This document shows positions 18,692-30,592 of a stretch of 64,000 nucleotides of DNA, in pieces; within the stretch, counting starts at the first letter, position 1; each line of letters starts with the position of its first letter. The DNA is taken from positions 2,542,001-2,606,000 of the forward strand of contig JANHCV010000003.1 of NCBI GenBank assembly GCA_025594325.1, in the 5' to 3' direction. The DNA is from Blastocladiella emersonii ATCC 22665 (Eukaryota; Blastocladiomycota; Blastocladiomycetes; Blastocladiales; Blastocladiaceae). A program made the translations under genes and the position numbers. The notes beneath the pieces were generated by a model. It was not told where the DNA came from. It was given only the letters and a program-made list of their open reading frames with translations, and did not search any database.

Positions 18692-19369
18692 TCCTGTCGA
18701 AGGGGGTTTGTGGCACGTCGTCGGCCTTGAGAGAGAGCGCTCGCCTGGAGGCCTGCCGCCGTCGCGCCACCTGCCACCTTTCGGCCGTGCGCCACATGAT
18801 AAATCGACGCGTCTCTCGCTTGTCTCAACCCGGACGCGACCCTCCAGGTCGAGACGGAGAGTGCTCGCACGAGGAGAGCAGATCGACTCAAGTCTCGGGA
18901 ATCTCCTCGACCGTGGCCCGCAGGAACAGGATCCGCTGGTCGGCCCCGCTGTCCCTCGGGATCGGTTCGGACAGACGTCGGAGAGTTGAGGACTTGACTG
19001 GTGAGTACCGTCAAGTCGAGGAGCCGGGGACCCGTCGCCATGCTGGCCAACGCGACGACACCCGTCGAGGCACCGCTGGTGGGACAGACGCTTCTGTCCG
19101 GAACGTGGTCGCGCGACGGTAGTCGCCGCAAGGGCTCGCTTTACATGCCAGTATGCTTGCGGGCGCGGGCTGCGTGTACATGGCCACGAACGCGCTGGCC
19201 ACGACGCAACACGCCCGTGCGCGCATCCGTCACGTCGCCATTGCTCAACGTACATGACCTTCCCACCGTCACCCTCCGATCCCTCGCTTAGCCCACGGTC
19301 AGTTATCTTGCCAAAAGGTTTATGATATCTCCGCTCCTCTCCCTCGTCACCGCGTCGCGCCGCGCTGGG
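18671..19369. promoter_or_regulatory. Upstream region of LRR paralog 3
   Basis: This 699-bp region separates LRR paralog 3 from the 3' end of Set2. It contains the shared element at 18793-18818. No convincing gene was found in the remaining ~550 bp. Confidence 0.5.
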
Positions 19370-22300
19370 TCACGCCGCTCGAGCCTCGCGCACGAGCTTA
19401 TCGACGCGCTTCTTGATGAACGCCTTGACCTTGACCTTGACCTTATCGGGGAGCTCGGCCTCCTTGCCCGGCGCGCCACTCCCGGCGTCGCCCTTGATCG
19501 GGTTCTGCGCCGCGAGGATCTCGTGGGTGCACGACCGCGCAACGGCCTTGAACGTATCGTCGTTCTCGAGCGGGTGCGCGTCCGTGGTCGCGGCCGACGC
19601 CGTCTCGCGGGCGCGCGCGCGGTACGTCGACAGCGTCTTGGCCACGTACTTGCCGACGGCGTTGCGGAACCACGACGGGTGCTTGTTGCTGCCGCCGGCG
19701 GGCGCCGACGACGGCCGCGCGGTCGCTGCCGCGGCGGCGGCGGCGGCGGCGGACGCGATGGTGCCGGCGCTGCCCATGGGCGCGGGGGTTCCCGCGCGGT
19801 GGTGGCTGCTGCCGGGCGTGCCGTTGCCGAACACCGGGCTGTCCTCGCTGCCGATCCCGAGCCGCGCGGCGACGCCGACGCCCGAGAAGGACGAGTGGGT
19901 GTCGTCGCCGAGCAGCGACGAGGCGGGCGACACGGTGGTCCCGCCGAGGCTCAGCAGGGACGACACGGACGCGGTGCGCAGGGGTTTCGACGCCGCCGCG
20001 GCAGCGACCTTGGCGGCGCCCTTGGCCTTGCGCAGCTCGGCGAGCTCGCGCCGCCGCGTGCGCTCCTCCTCTTCGGCAGCGCGCCGTGCGGATTCGGCGG
20101 CGGCCCGCTGCTCCTCCTCGCGGGCGAGGGCGGCGCGGCGAGCGGCCTCGACGACCGAGTCGACATCGGGCGCAGCTGCCGCGGGAGCGGCGGCGGACCC
20201 GGCTGTCGCGAGCTCGGCGGCGCTCGACTGTGGTGGTGGTGGCGGCGGAACGGGTGCGGCACCGACACCCGACGTGGGCGGAGCAGCGCCCGCGGGCATC
20301 TCCCACCGCGCCTCGCGCGTGATCGGGTGGAAGAAGAAGAAGGGCGCGGGCGGCGGGGCGACGCCGGTACCGACGGCCGCGATCGGGACGGGCGTCGGGT
20401 ACGCGATCCACCCGTTAGCGGGCGGGGGCGCGTTGCCGGCGGCGAGCGGGGGCGGGACGGGCGGGAGCGACGGGTGCGGCACGTAGCTGCTGCCGCCGCG
20501 CCGCGCGCGCTTGCTGGGCCGCGGGTCGCCGGACGACGTCCACCGGTCGCCGCTGCGGGACCGGCTGCGCGACCGCGAGTGCGACCGGCTGAGGCTGCGG
20601 GACCGCGACCTGGACCGGGACCGCGCGCGCCCGGAGCTGCCGCCGCCGGGGACGTACGACCGGCTGTTGTTGCGGGCGCGGGCCGAGGGCGACTTGGACC
20701 GGCGCCGCCCGCGGGCGTGCGACGCCGATGTTGGCGAACCCGACCGCGAGCGGGAGAGCGAGCGGGACCGGGACCGCGACTGGGACTGGGTCTGCGACCG
20801 CGACCGAGAGCGGGAGCGGGATCGCCGGCGGTGGTGGTGGTCGTGGTGGTGGTGCTGGATGGTGGTGTGCTGCCGGTACCGCTCGTTGCCGAGCTGCGAC
20901 GGCGTGTACTCGTCGGCGCCCTTGCGCCTGCTGCGCGGGACGCCGTACCGGTGCTGCGTTGCGCGGGGCGACGCAGACCGGGACCGTGGCCGCTTGGTCC
21001 CCGTTGCCGACGACCGAGAGGACGAGTCGTCGCCGCGGCGCGAGGACGACGCGGTGTCGGACTCGGAGTCGAGGCGGACGGGTTTCACGACCTTGGGGAT
21101 GCGGTACTCGATCTCGAGCGCGGCCCACGACTCGACGAGCTGCTTGGCGCGGTTGGCGACAACGTCGTCGGGGAAGGCGGAGAGGTCGGCGACGACCTTG
21201 GCGAGCCCCGTCTCCTCGACCGTGTTGCGCTTGGCAATGGGCATCTTGATGAGCAGCTCCGTCACCTTGCGCAGGCGGTGGAGCTGCGCCATGGGCGAGT
21301 TGTCGTCGTCGTCATCGTCCTCGTTCGCCGCCGCCGCGCTATCGCCGCCGGCTTCTGGCGGGACCGCGGGCTTGGGCGCGGCCATGAACCGGCGCACGAT
21401 GCGGGCGAGGAGCAGCGGGCCCTTGGCGGACCGGAACAGCGTGATGACGCGGGTCGATGCGCGGAGGAGGCGCTCGACGAAGGTGCCGAGGAACCGCAGC
21501 GAGTGGGTCTCGCCGAGCTCAGCCGCATCCCCGACACGGGCGTGGTCGTCGAGGAACTGCTTGAAGGGCTTGCATAGGCGGTCGACGGCGTCGTGGGCGG
21601 CGCCGGCGCCGCGGTTGGGCTTGCGGTTGGACCCGTCGCGGACGAGTCCGTTGGCGCGCTTGCGCTTGAGCTGGCGCGCGCGCTGGCGGTCGGCGAGCTT
21701 GTCGAGGACGGACCCGGAGCCCGACCGGCGCATGGAGCCCGACCCGGACCCGGTGCGCGAGTCGGCGTCGTCGTCGTACTCGGCCTCGTCCTCGTTCTCG
21801 TCGATCAGGTCCTCGTCGTCCTCGTCGTCCTCCTCCTCGTCCTCGTCGTCAAACTCGTCGCCCATACCGTCCACGTCCATGTCGTCCTCGTCCTCGGCGC
21901 CGGGAGCGATGACCATGGTGCCGAGCTCGGCGGCGGCGCGCTCGTCGCGGGTGGCGCCAATGAAGCCGGAGCAGTTGTCCTCGCCGCAGTAGCACGGCTG
22001 GGCCTGGGCGCCGTACCGCTCGAACTTGTAGTCGAAGGTGAGCTCCTCGCCGCGGGCGACGGGCCGGGTGGTGAAGAGGCCGATGCGGAGCTTGTCGGCA
22101 ACGACCCACTTCTGGGTCGCGCAGTTCGGGCGGCACGAGTGGTTGATGAAGCGGGCGAGGCCGCCGCGCTTCTGGGCGTCAATGAGCTGGTTGCCCTGCA
22201 GCGCCATGAAGTAGAAGTGCTTGCACCCCTCGGCGGCGTACTGCTTGGCGCGGCGCAGGAACGAGGACCGGGTGATCACGTCGCCGACGTACTCGAGGAC

Positions 22301-23483
22301 GAAGGTGTCGGCGGGCAGCGGGGCGAGGGTGCGCAGGCCGAACCCCTTGGCGTCGGCGTGGAAGACCTCGACGGGCGCGGCCTCGTGGTTCTGGAAGCGG
22401 CGGTTGCGGCAGTGCTTGCCGACGGGGCAGGTGCCCGGGCGGCACTCGATGAACATGACGCGGTTGAGGCACTGGTCGCTGCCGCACGCGCGCTCGGGCT
22501 TGTCGCCTATGTAGGAAACGGGCGAGCGGGCGGGCGAGTCAGCGAATCGTGTCCGTGCGGGAGAGGAGGGGCTCGAGGAAAGCGGACGCACCGTTGCGGT
22601 ACTTGCAGGCGCAGGGAAAGTCGTCGGCCTCCTGGGCGAGGCCGAGGCGGGCCGACTGGTAGACATTGTCGGCAATGTGGGCGTAGGTGGCGAGGGCGCC
22701 GCGCTCGGCGGCGGTGCGCGGGTTGATGGGGTCGGTCGGGTACGGCGCGAGGTCGGCCTCGTTGGCGGGCACGGGCTTGGCCGCTGTAGTTGGCGCAGAT
22801 GATGATGCTGTTGTTGTAGGTGCGGATGGTGGTGCAGGCGGTGCGAGGGCGGCGGCGGCGGCGGACCGATCGGGTATTGATTGGTCGACAGATGCGTTGT
22901 GCAGACGTTTGGAGGAGGAGGGGGAGGACGAGGACACGATGGGCGAGGCGAAGAGCGAGTGCATCGACAGGCCGCTGCTGCCGGGCGTCGACGTCGCGGC
23001 GGCGGCAGCAGCGATAGCAGCGTGCGAGGGTCGCGGGGGCTCGGGCGAGAAGAGCGTGGCGAGCGGATCGGCCGGGTCAGTCGCGGCGGCCGACGGGGAC
23101 GACGAAGATGCGGGCGCGATGTCGAGCGGGCGGGGCGAGCGGGTACGCCGCGGCGGCGTCTGCGGGTCGACGGCCATGGGGTCGTCGTCCCCAGCCCCGT
23201 TGGCAGCGAGCGGGCGATCGCGGCGCGCAGCGTGGGCGGCGGTAGCCGACGGCGGCCACTCGGGCGTGGGCAGGCGGTGGACCGGGTGCGCCGCGGCCGA
23301 CGTGCCGCCGGGCGAGGTAGCGGCGAGCGGGTCGGCCATGTCGACGGGCAGCGGCGACGGGAGGACGGCGAGCGGCGGCGCCAGGGCCGCGCCGAGTGCA
23401 AAGGCGGGTGCGGAGGGCGGAGGGGCGCTGGCGCTGGTGGCAGAGGCGGGGGCGGCCGGCAAGGCGGGGCGGTCGGCGAGCAT
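19370..23483 (-). CDS. SET2: Set2-type histone H3K36 methyltransferase
   Basis: Exon 1 is 22592-23483 and exon 2 is 19370-22506, with an 85-bp intron (donor GTGCGT, branch GCTGAC, acceptor ACATAG) inside the AWS domain. The product is 1342 residues. A Pro/Ala-rich N-terminus leads into AWS (CACKY, CGSDQCLNR), SET (GLARFINHSCRPNC, ELTFDYKFERYG) and post-SET (CYCGEDNC). An acidic stretch follows, then a TFIIS-N-like helical region (~685-770) and an Arg/Ser-rich stretch (~855-960). A WW-like domain (~993-1040, FFFHPITREARWEMP) and a C-terminal SRI domain that would bind phosphorylated RNA polymerase II CTD complete it. Domain order matches Set2/SETD2. The RS stretch is unusual. ATG 23483 was chosen; the frame stays open to 24059, but that start overlaps a GAGACGCGTCTC promoter motif. 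Confidence 0.9.
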
Positions 23484-24334
23484 GCCGGCGGGCAGGGGGG
23501 CGCCGGCGGACGAGGGTCGCGGGCGGCGTCGGATCGCAGTGCAGGCGGCGGGGCGCTGCTCTAGCCGGCGCTCGCGCTGGAGGTGCAGGGAGAGCGCAGA
23601 GGCGGCGGAGGGGTCTCCTGAACGGGTCGGTCGGGAGCGGGAGGGACTCGATGAAGTGCACCGCTCGCCGCTCTCGTCACGCTGGCGCGAGGAACTGGTG
23701 GGCGGCCGTCGGTGGATGGGTGCGCGGGGGCGCAGGCAGGCGGCGGCAGCTCCGTGGCCGGTGTAGAGAGAGTGTAGTGCGTTGCGTGGAGGGCGGTGCG
23801 TGGACGACGAGTGCGTGTCTCGCGGCGGCGGCGGCGCGGGCGGCGAGGAGAGCGCGCGTCGTCGGGCGGCAGCGGCGGGCACTGGCGCGGGCACTGGCGG
23901 GTGGCGGGCCTCGTTCCCACACGGCCGTCGGTTGACCTGTGGCACAGCAGCCGCGCGCGGGCGGGAAGCCGACCACGACGTCGACGGGGGAAGCGTGCGC
24001 AGCCGGCACCCGGCGGTCAGCTGCGCGTCACCTGACGGCCGCGAGACGCGTCTCGCCACGCCCGCGCTCTTGCTTGTTTCCGCGCCGCTTCACACGCCTG
24101 CCGACTGTTGCCGATCCGTGCCTGCCCTCACGCCGTCACTCGCGCCGTCACTCACGCCGTCACAAGTGGGGATGGTGGAACGCTTCGGAACATGGGGAAC
24201 ATGGCACACACGCGCGCGCGCTCGAGCGAACAACAGCGCGCGCGATCGGGAGGAGAGCAGGAGGGAGGGGAAGAGGACACAAAACTGGGAGAGGAAGAGG
24301 AAGGTGGAAGGAGGGACACGGCGCCGGAGGAGGA
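23484..24334. promoter_or_regulatory. Upstream region of Set2 with GAGACGCGTCTC palindrome
   Basis: This 851-bp region contains the perfect palindrome GAGACGCGTCTC at 24043-24054. Three CGCCGTCACTC-like tandem units lie at about 24130-24165. An open frame on the minus strand runs through much of it in frame with Set2, so an upstream Set2 start cannot be excluded. No separate gene was recognised. Confidence 0.4.
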
Positions 24335-26946
24335 TCACGCGCGGCTCGCACCGGCACCGCCGTGGTTGAGCGACCGCGTCGACCCGAGCCCGTCCTCGGC
24401 CTCCTCGCCAATGGGCGCCGTGCGTGGTGCCTGCGCGACGTGCGACCCGCCGTACCCGCTGCCGCCGCCGCCGCCCATGGCTAATGGTGGGCCCGACAGC
24501 GCCGACGGTCCCGGTCCCTGCTGCTGCATCTGCATCTGCGACCCGTCGTATGGCCCGGGCGGCGGCGGCGTCGCGGGCACCCCGACCAGCGACTTCATGA
24601 ACGCCACGAACCGCTTGCCGTAGTCGGCCGGCTTGACCGCCGAGATCTGCTTGCGGTCGGCCGGGTTCGTCACCGCCTTGAAGGCGTGCTCCACCTTCTT
24701 GGCCGTGTTGTAAGGCGTGAGAATGTCGATCACCGACATGAAGTAGAGCTCGTTGAGCGGCCGGTTGTACGCGTCCGTGGACCGGAACCCGCCGTGGTCC
24801 GCCAGGAACACGGACCGGTTGCGGCCCGCGGCGGCCGGGTCGGGGGCCGGCGGCAGCTGCAGCGCCGAGATGGTGTCGAGCCGCGTGATCTCGGGCTGCT
24901 GGATCGCCTTGCGCATCGTGTCGGCGCGCGGCGTCGACGGGTTGCGCTGCAGCGTCATGCGGTTGGGCTCGAACACCTGGAACGGCTGCGGCCCGCCGCC
25001 CGCCGCGTCGCCCGCGCCGGCGCCGTTGCCCTTGGTCAGGTCGTGCACGCCGATCAGCAGCGAGTAGTCCATGATGTTCTTGGTCATGAGGAACACCATG
25101 TCCTTTTCGAGCTGGTCCGTGAACAGCTTGGCCTTGTCGGGCCCGAGCATCAGCTGCCGGTTCATCTTGAGCCAGTTGAGGTCCTTGAGCACCGCCCGCT
25201 TGCCCTTGCGCGCCATCTCCTCGGGCGAGATCTCGCGCCCGATCGTCGACCCCTTGAGGTCGAACGTCAGGTGGATGTCGTAATTGGGCGGGAACACGTT
25301 GGCCATGACCACGAAATGCACCGGGTCCTTTTTCGGCATCTTGACCCGGTGCAGCCCGTAGTACCGCGCCAGCAGCGTGTTGGGGTTCTTGCTCACGTAG
25401 TCCACGTACTGCGGCAGGATCTTGAGCAGCCGTTTCTGCTCGGCCGGGTGGATCGTCTTGATTATGTACCGGTAGTCGTGGCTGTAGTACAGGTAGCTCT
25501 TGGACTTGCCCGGCGAGAAGAGCTCCGACAGAATGTACTTGCCCGTGAGCGAGTTCTACACACACAAGGAGGTTAGTGTCGCGCTCCTCACACCCACCCC
25601 GCAATCGGCCATACCAGATAGTCGGGCGCCGTCAGCCCAAACGCGGCGCGAATCTTGCGGAACACCATGGGGCAGTAGTCCTTGAACTTGAAGTCGTACC
25701 GCTGCGACGACTCGAGCTCGGCGCCCGTGATGTCGCTCGTGAGCTTGTGCTGCGCGCGGAAATCGTCGGGCAGCAGGTCGCGGTCGTCCTTGGTCTCGCA
25801 CCGCGACACGGACAGCCGGATCCCCGTCAGCATGTGGTACATGAACGCGTATTTCTCGTGGTGCTTGTCGATCTTCTTGGCCCCGAAGTTGCGGCTCAGC
25901 GTGCGCCGCCGCGCGAGGTCGCTCGTCGTCGGCGACGTCGGCGAGCCGCCCGCGCCCATCTGCATGGTGCTGCTGCCGCCGCCGCCCGCCTCGTAGTAGC
26001 CGGGCGACCCGAGCGCGCCTGGGTGCTGCGCCTGCTGCATCTGCGCCTGCTGCTGCGAGTACGACTGCAACTGGCTGCCCGTGACGCTGCCGGACCCGGC
26101 GGCGCTGTTCATGCCGCTGTTTGGGAACGCGGGCGACGCGAGCCCGGACCCGGGCTGGAACATGGGGTCGGTCCCGTTGACCGTGTGGCGGCGCACGACC
26201 GAGGACGTGCGGATGGGCGCGGGGGCGGTGGCACCGCCGCCGCCGCCGCCGCCGCCGCCGTTGCTGCTGTTGCTGCCGCTGGCCGGGTGGCCGGGCCCGT
26301 GCATCCCGCTGGCCGGCTGGTGGTACCCGACGGCCGGGTGCGCGGCGGCGGCGGCGTGCTGCGGGCCGGCGCCGTGGCCGCCGGCCGAGAGCACCGTGGT
26401 GGCGTTGCCCGACTGTGACCGTGCAAGCGACTGCACGCGCACGCCCGGCAGCGTGTCGGTGGTGCCGCGGCGCGAGCGGGTGCGGCGCGGCGGGCCGGGC
26501 AGCGTCGACTGGCTGGTGGCGACGGACCCGTTGGACGCGGCCACGGGCGCGACGACGGTGGGGGATGCGACAGCCGGGGCCGTGTCGAGCGACGACTTGC
26601 GGATGGGCGCGCCCGTGGCCGGGTCGGTCGATGGCGGCGCGACCGCGTCCTCGGGCGACGCCGTGAGTTTGGTGGTGGTACCGCCGCCGAGCATGGACGA
26701 GGCGACGGAGGCGGCCGAGGCGGTGAGGATCGACGGCTTGAGGATCTCGAGCGACGGTGGGGCGTGCGCGGCCTTGGCGGGGGCGGCGTGCACGGCCACG
26801 GCGGCGGTGCTCGTGTGCGAGTTCTCGGACGACAGGTCCGAGGCCGTGAAGGGCGGCGAGGGCAGCGACATGGCGGCGGCGGCGGTCGGCGCGGCGGTAG
26901 CGGCGGATGGTGGCGGCGACTCGGGCGCGAGCGGTACGGGGGTCAT
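24335..26946 (-). CDS. MSS4: Phosphatidylinositol-4-phosphate 5-kinase
   Basis: Exon 1 is 25615-26946 and exon 2 is 24335-25555, with a 59-bp intron (donor GTATGG, branch ACTAAC, acceptor TGTGTAG). The product is 850 residues. The first ~340 are disordered Ser/Ala/Gly. The kinase region follows, with HHEKYAFMYHMLTGIRLSVS, DYLNSLTGKYILSELFSPGK, FDLKGSTIGR, NIMDYSLLIGVHDL and IDILTPYNTAKKVEHAFKAV. These are signature segments of type I PIP kinases, which make PtdIns(4,5)P2 at the plasma membrane. The C-terminal ~85 residues are Gln/Pro/Gly-rich. ATG 26946 (MTPVPLAPESPP) was chosen; the frame extends to 27258, but the extra part is Arg/Pro junk-like. The active-site arrangement looks complete. 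Confidence 0.92.
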
Positions 26947-28086
26947 GGCGGCGAGGCGGAGCGGGAGGGTGCGCGCGGACCGGTCGGGAGAGACGGCGGT
27001 TCGGCGTGAGGGTCGAAGAGGAGGTCCGAAGGTGGGTCGCCGAAACGGTGCGGGTCGTGCAGGACCGGATACGGGTGCGGTGCCTGGGCGTGGGTGATGC
27101 AAGGGAGGCCGCAGACGGATCGCGCGGAGAGCAGCGCGCAGAGGGAGGGTACGGGTACAGAGCAGCGCGTGCGCTCTAGGGAGAGGAGAGGGGTCTATAC
27201 AAAAGCGGGGAGGAGGGCGGCGCCTCGAGGTGGATGGAGGAGAGCGGTGCGGCGCCACAGTCGTCGGCGGTCGGCGGGTCGGTCGGCCGGCGTGCGTTCG
27301 TGCGGCGGGGCGCGAGCTCGCGAATCCGAGGGCGGCAGACGGCGGGCGCGAGGGCTCCGGTGCAAATGCAGCAAGTGTGCGGCGGTGCGTAGCGATGGCG
27401 GGGGGTCAACGCCAGCGTTGTCGGGGGGAAGCGGCGGCGGGCCGATGCGGGCGCTGTGTGGCGAAGGCGAAACCTCGAACCGAGCTGAAAGGAACGGAAG
27501 GGCAGGAGCCAGACACCTTCTTCTTCTTCGGCCGCTCTCCCATCCACCACGCCGAGGAGATGTTCGCGCGCCGTGTCGCCCGCGGCCTGCCCAGTCGCCG
27601 GCGCGAGAGACAGTCCCGCCCGTGTTCGGACGGCGTGATCCGGGCCCAGGAGGGCGTGGACACTCGAGGATACCTCGGAATACTTGGTAGCAACACCCGA
27701 GCTACAATCGAGTCGAGCTGGATAATACTTGGCGAGCAGGGGGAGAAAAATGTCCCCCGCGGCGCGTGAGTTCCGCGTGACCGCGCCGCACCGCGTGCGA
27801 GACAGCGACGCGTCGCGCGACGCGGCCGCCGCCGCTGCCTCCCGCCTTGCACGAGAATAATGCGCTCGAGCCGCCGCCGGGACGCACCGGCCGATAATCA
27901 CGGCCCGGCGACCGGCCGGCCCGCTGCCGCCAAGAGTGGACCTAGTCGAGCTCCGCCGCCGTTCCCACACTCTCGCCCCCGCCCCTAGGTCTACTATTTA
28001 GGACCCAAAGTTCACGCCATACCCCGCGGCTCCTCTCTCTTCATCATCCAACCACGCATCGGATCGCACCCGCCCCACCCGCTGCA
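26947..28086. promoter_or_regulatory. Divergent region between MSS4 and chitin deacetylase
   Basis: This 1140-bp region carries a TATA-like TATTTA at 27995-28000, 87 bp before the deacetylase ATG. A palindromic GCGACGCGTCGC lies near 27805-27816. Long open frames on both strands here are low-complexity Arg/Ala/Pro, and I regard them as compositional artefacts. Confidence 0.4.
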
Positions 28087-29357
28087 ATGAAGTTCCCCGC
28101 CACTACGAACACCGCGCGGTCGCGCGCCGCGGTGCTCGCCACGCTCGCCGTCCTGGTCGCGCTCCTCGCCGCTGCGACGACCTCGGTCCACGCCGAAACA
28201 TCGTGCGGGCGCCAGAACGGCGGCACCGTGTGCGCCGACGGCTCGTGCTGCTCGGCCAAGGGCGTGTGCGCCCAGACGTGGGAGGCGTGCGGCAAGGGGT
28301 GCCAGTCGGGCGCGTGCCTGCCCGTCCCTGGCTTCCCCTTCCAGTCGCAGTACATTGACGGCGACGCCGTCGCCGAGTGGAAGCGCGGCCATCCCGGTAC
28401 GCTCTCGGTTCCGTGGTATTTGGGGCGGATCGATCGTGGAACTGACGCTCGATTCGTGTAGCCGACACGTCTTCCTCGTCGTCTGGATCGGGTTCGGGCT
28501 CGACTGCTTCGGGATCCGGCTCGGGCTCGGCGTCGTCGAGCGGCTCGTCGGCTGCGACCACGAGCGCCGTGTCGACTACGACTACCACCACGACGGCCGT
28601 GTCGACGTCCACGGCCGTGACGACCACGGCGACGGGCGGCGGGTCGAGCGCGTGCACGTCGACGTCGTGCCTGTCGGCGCTCGCGATCCAGAAGGACGAG
28701 CACGGCCAGTACATGGGGTGCGCGTACCAGCGGGCGCACGCGTACACGCTCGACGACGGGCCCGAGCTGGGCAAGACGGACAAGATCCTCGACGTGTTCC
28801 TCAAGCGCGGGATCAAGGCCACCTTCTACATTGTCGGCCAGATGGGCGCCACGGCCAACGGGCAGGCCCTGCTCAAGCGCCAGTACGCCGAAGGCCATCA
28901 CGTAGCATCGCACACAAACACGCATGCCGATCTCGCGACCCTCACGACGGCCCAGATCCGCGACGAGCTGTTCAAGACCGAGGCCGTGATCAAGTCGGCC
29001 ATCGGCCTGGTGCCCAACTACATGCGCTGCCCGTACGGGTCCATCACCGCGTCGGGCGCCGCGTACATCCAGTCGCTCGGGTACAAGATGATTTACTGGA
29101 ACTTGGACTCGCTCGACTGGCAGAGCCAGAACGCGACGGCGGTCATGGGCGAGTACAAGGCCGTCATGACGTCCCCGGCCGTGTCGTCGACGGCCGGTAT
29201 AATTTCTCTCCAGCACGATATCCAGGCCGTGACGGCGGGCATGATCGAGCAGGTGCTCGACTTTATCACGGTGACCAACAACCAGGTGATCATGACCACG
29301 GGCGACTGCCTGGGCGACCCCAAGACCAACTGGTACCGCTCGGCGCTCCGGACCTGA
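28087..29357 (+). CDS. Secreted chitin deacetylase with CBM18
   Basis: Exon 1 is 28087-28396 and exon 2 is 28462-29357, with a 65-bp intron (donor GTACGC, branch ACTGAC, acceptor GTGTAG). The product is 401 residues. A signal peptide of ~37 residues ends near SVHA. An eight-cysteine hevein-type chitin-binding module follows (CGRQNGGTVCADGSCC, residues ~40-77). A Ser/Thr/Gly linker of ~70 residues, likely O-glycosylated, leads to a NodB carbohydrate-esterase-4 domain. It has TLDDGPE (metal-binding Asp pair), FYIVGQMG, SHTNTHADL (HxxxH), RCPYGSITASG and a late SLQHDI. Cell-wall chitin would be converted to chitosan. No GPI signal is seen at the C-terminus, so it is probably soluble or wall-bound through the chitin-binding module. 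Confidence 0.93.
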
Positions 29358-30592
29358 TCGCGCCGTGGTCTCGGTCTGTATACCCCTCCCTCTGCTTCTT
29401 GTACTGCCCTCGTATTCGCCGTCCTGCGCAATTTACGATAGCCTTGGTTTGACGACGCGAGACGCGCTGGTGAGCTGAGCCGCCCGATCGCAATCGCCCT
29501 CTCCCCGCTCATGTCTCCCTCCTCCCCGCTGCTCCCGGCCGCCCGCAGTCAGGATCGGTCATGGTGACGAGTGCCCGAGCAGCTCGTCAAAGTGAGTCAC
29601 CCGCCAGAGACCAGGTATCCCACTGAGCAACGGGGAAGCGGCCCCGCAAAGGCGGCGAGGGGGACATGCATGTGCAAGCGCCGTGATCCCGCCGTGATCC
29701 CATAAAGCGGCCGCGGCCCCGGACCCGCGCCCAGGTCGATCCACCCGAGGTTTGATCCAAAGAGTACGAGTCTGATTCGTGTGCGAGACCAGCGAGATGA
29801 GCGGACGCGGCCGATCGCCGCCGACCGGGGCATGTGGCGCGAGCGTCGGCGGTTCGCGCTCGCGCAGTTCACATCAGCGTGCCAACTTGACAGCCCGCAC
29901 GCCGCCGCCACCCTTCCGCTGCCGCTCCCTCTCTCCCCGCCCCTCCCGGCGAGCCGCTGCTCAGACTATCACCGCCGCACTTGCTGCACTCGCTCCGCAT
30001 CAACACCACGCATCGACGCCCCGCGCTCCCGCCGCCCCGCGATCGTACTGTGACTCTGCCGCCGTGAGCGCGCTCCCCCCGCCCTCCCCCTCCCGCGCCG
30101 CGCTTCGACGTGTTGCTGCCATGCGAGCAGCAGCCGTCGCGTGTGTGTGATCACGCGCCCAACCGTCATGGACATGGATCAGCACCCGCGCGGTGTGATA
30201 CGCGCGCGCTCGCCGTGGCGCGGCATGATGATGGCCTGCGGTGATCCTCGGCCGATCACATCGCTACGGCGCTGATCGGGACCGGCTATGCTCTTCCGTG
30301 TGCCGTGCAAGCTCCGTGCTGCGCCCGCGCCGTGGGAATGCTCTCGCGCGACGACCCGCCCGCTCAGTGTCGCCGCCGCGCGAGCGCGCGCACGTCCGCA
30401 CGAGGACATGCTCGTCCGACGCTCGGCAGCGTGATATCCGATCGCTTATACTGTTCGCCGCCCTCACCATCCGCCTCGCCTCCTCGTGCCCGTGGGACCG
30501 CCGCCGTGCCGTGGGCCAGACCGCTGACCTCCGTCCGCGCGTGCTCCCCCTCCGCTAGCCTCCCGCCGACCGACCCGACCCGCCCGCCCATC
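29358..30592. other. Long intergenic region, no gene recognised
   Basis: This 1235-bp region lies between the chitin deacetylase and the Ypd1-like gene. Frames here are short or low-complexity. I looked for tRNA A/B boxes and found none. It presumably includes the 3' UTR of the deacetylase and the promoter of the Ypd1-like gene. Confidence 0.4.

Noticed and set aside
19322..21577. Open frame of ~750 codons on the plus strand
   Set aside because: It is antisense to Set2 exon 2. Arg/Gly/Ala-rich, no recognisable domain.
23484..24059. Possible N-terminal extension of Set2 to ATG 24059
   Set aside because: The extra 192 residues are Arg/Pro-rich without domain content, and the start would overlap a GAGACGCGTCTC promoter motif. 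Not excluded, but less likely.
26947..27258. Possible N-terminal extension of the PIP 5-kinase
   Set aside because: The added 104 residues are Arg/Pro/Leu-rich and resemble translated leader. ATG 26946 gives a cleaner start.
27176..27970. 264-codon frame on the minus strand upstream of the chitin deacetylase
   Set aside because: It lies in a divergent promoter region, has no domain, and its composition resembles random GC-rich translation.
29358..30592. Possible tRNA or small RNA genes in the long spacer
   Set aside because: No sequence here fits a tRNA B box (GGTTCRANYCC) with a paired A box and cloverleaf. A GGCTCAATCCC-like string near 14512 was also considered and rejected for lack of a fold.
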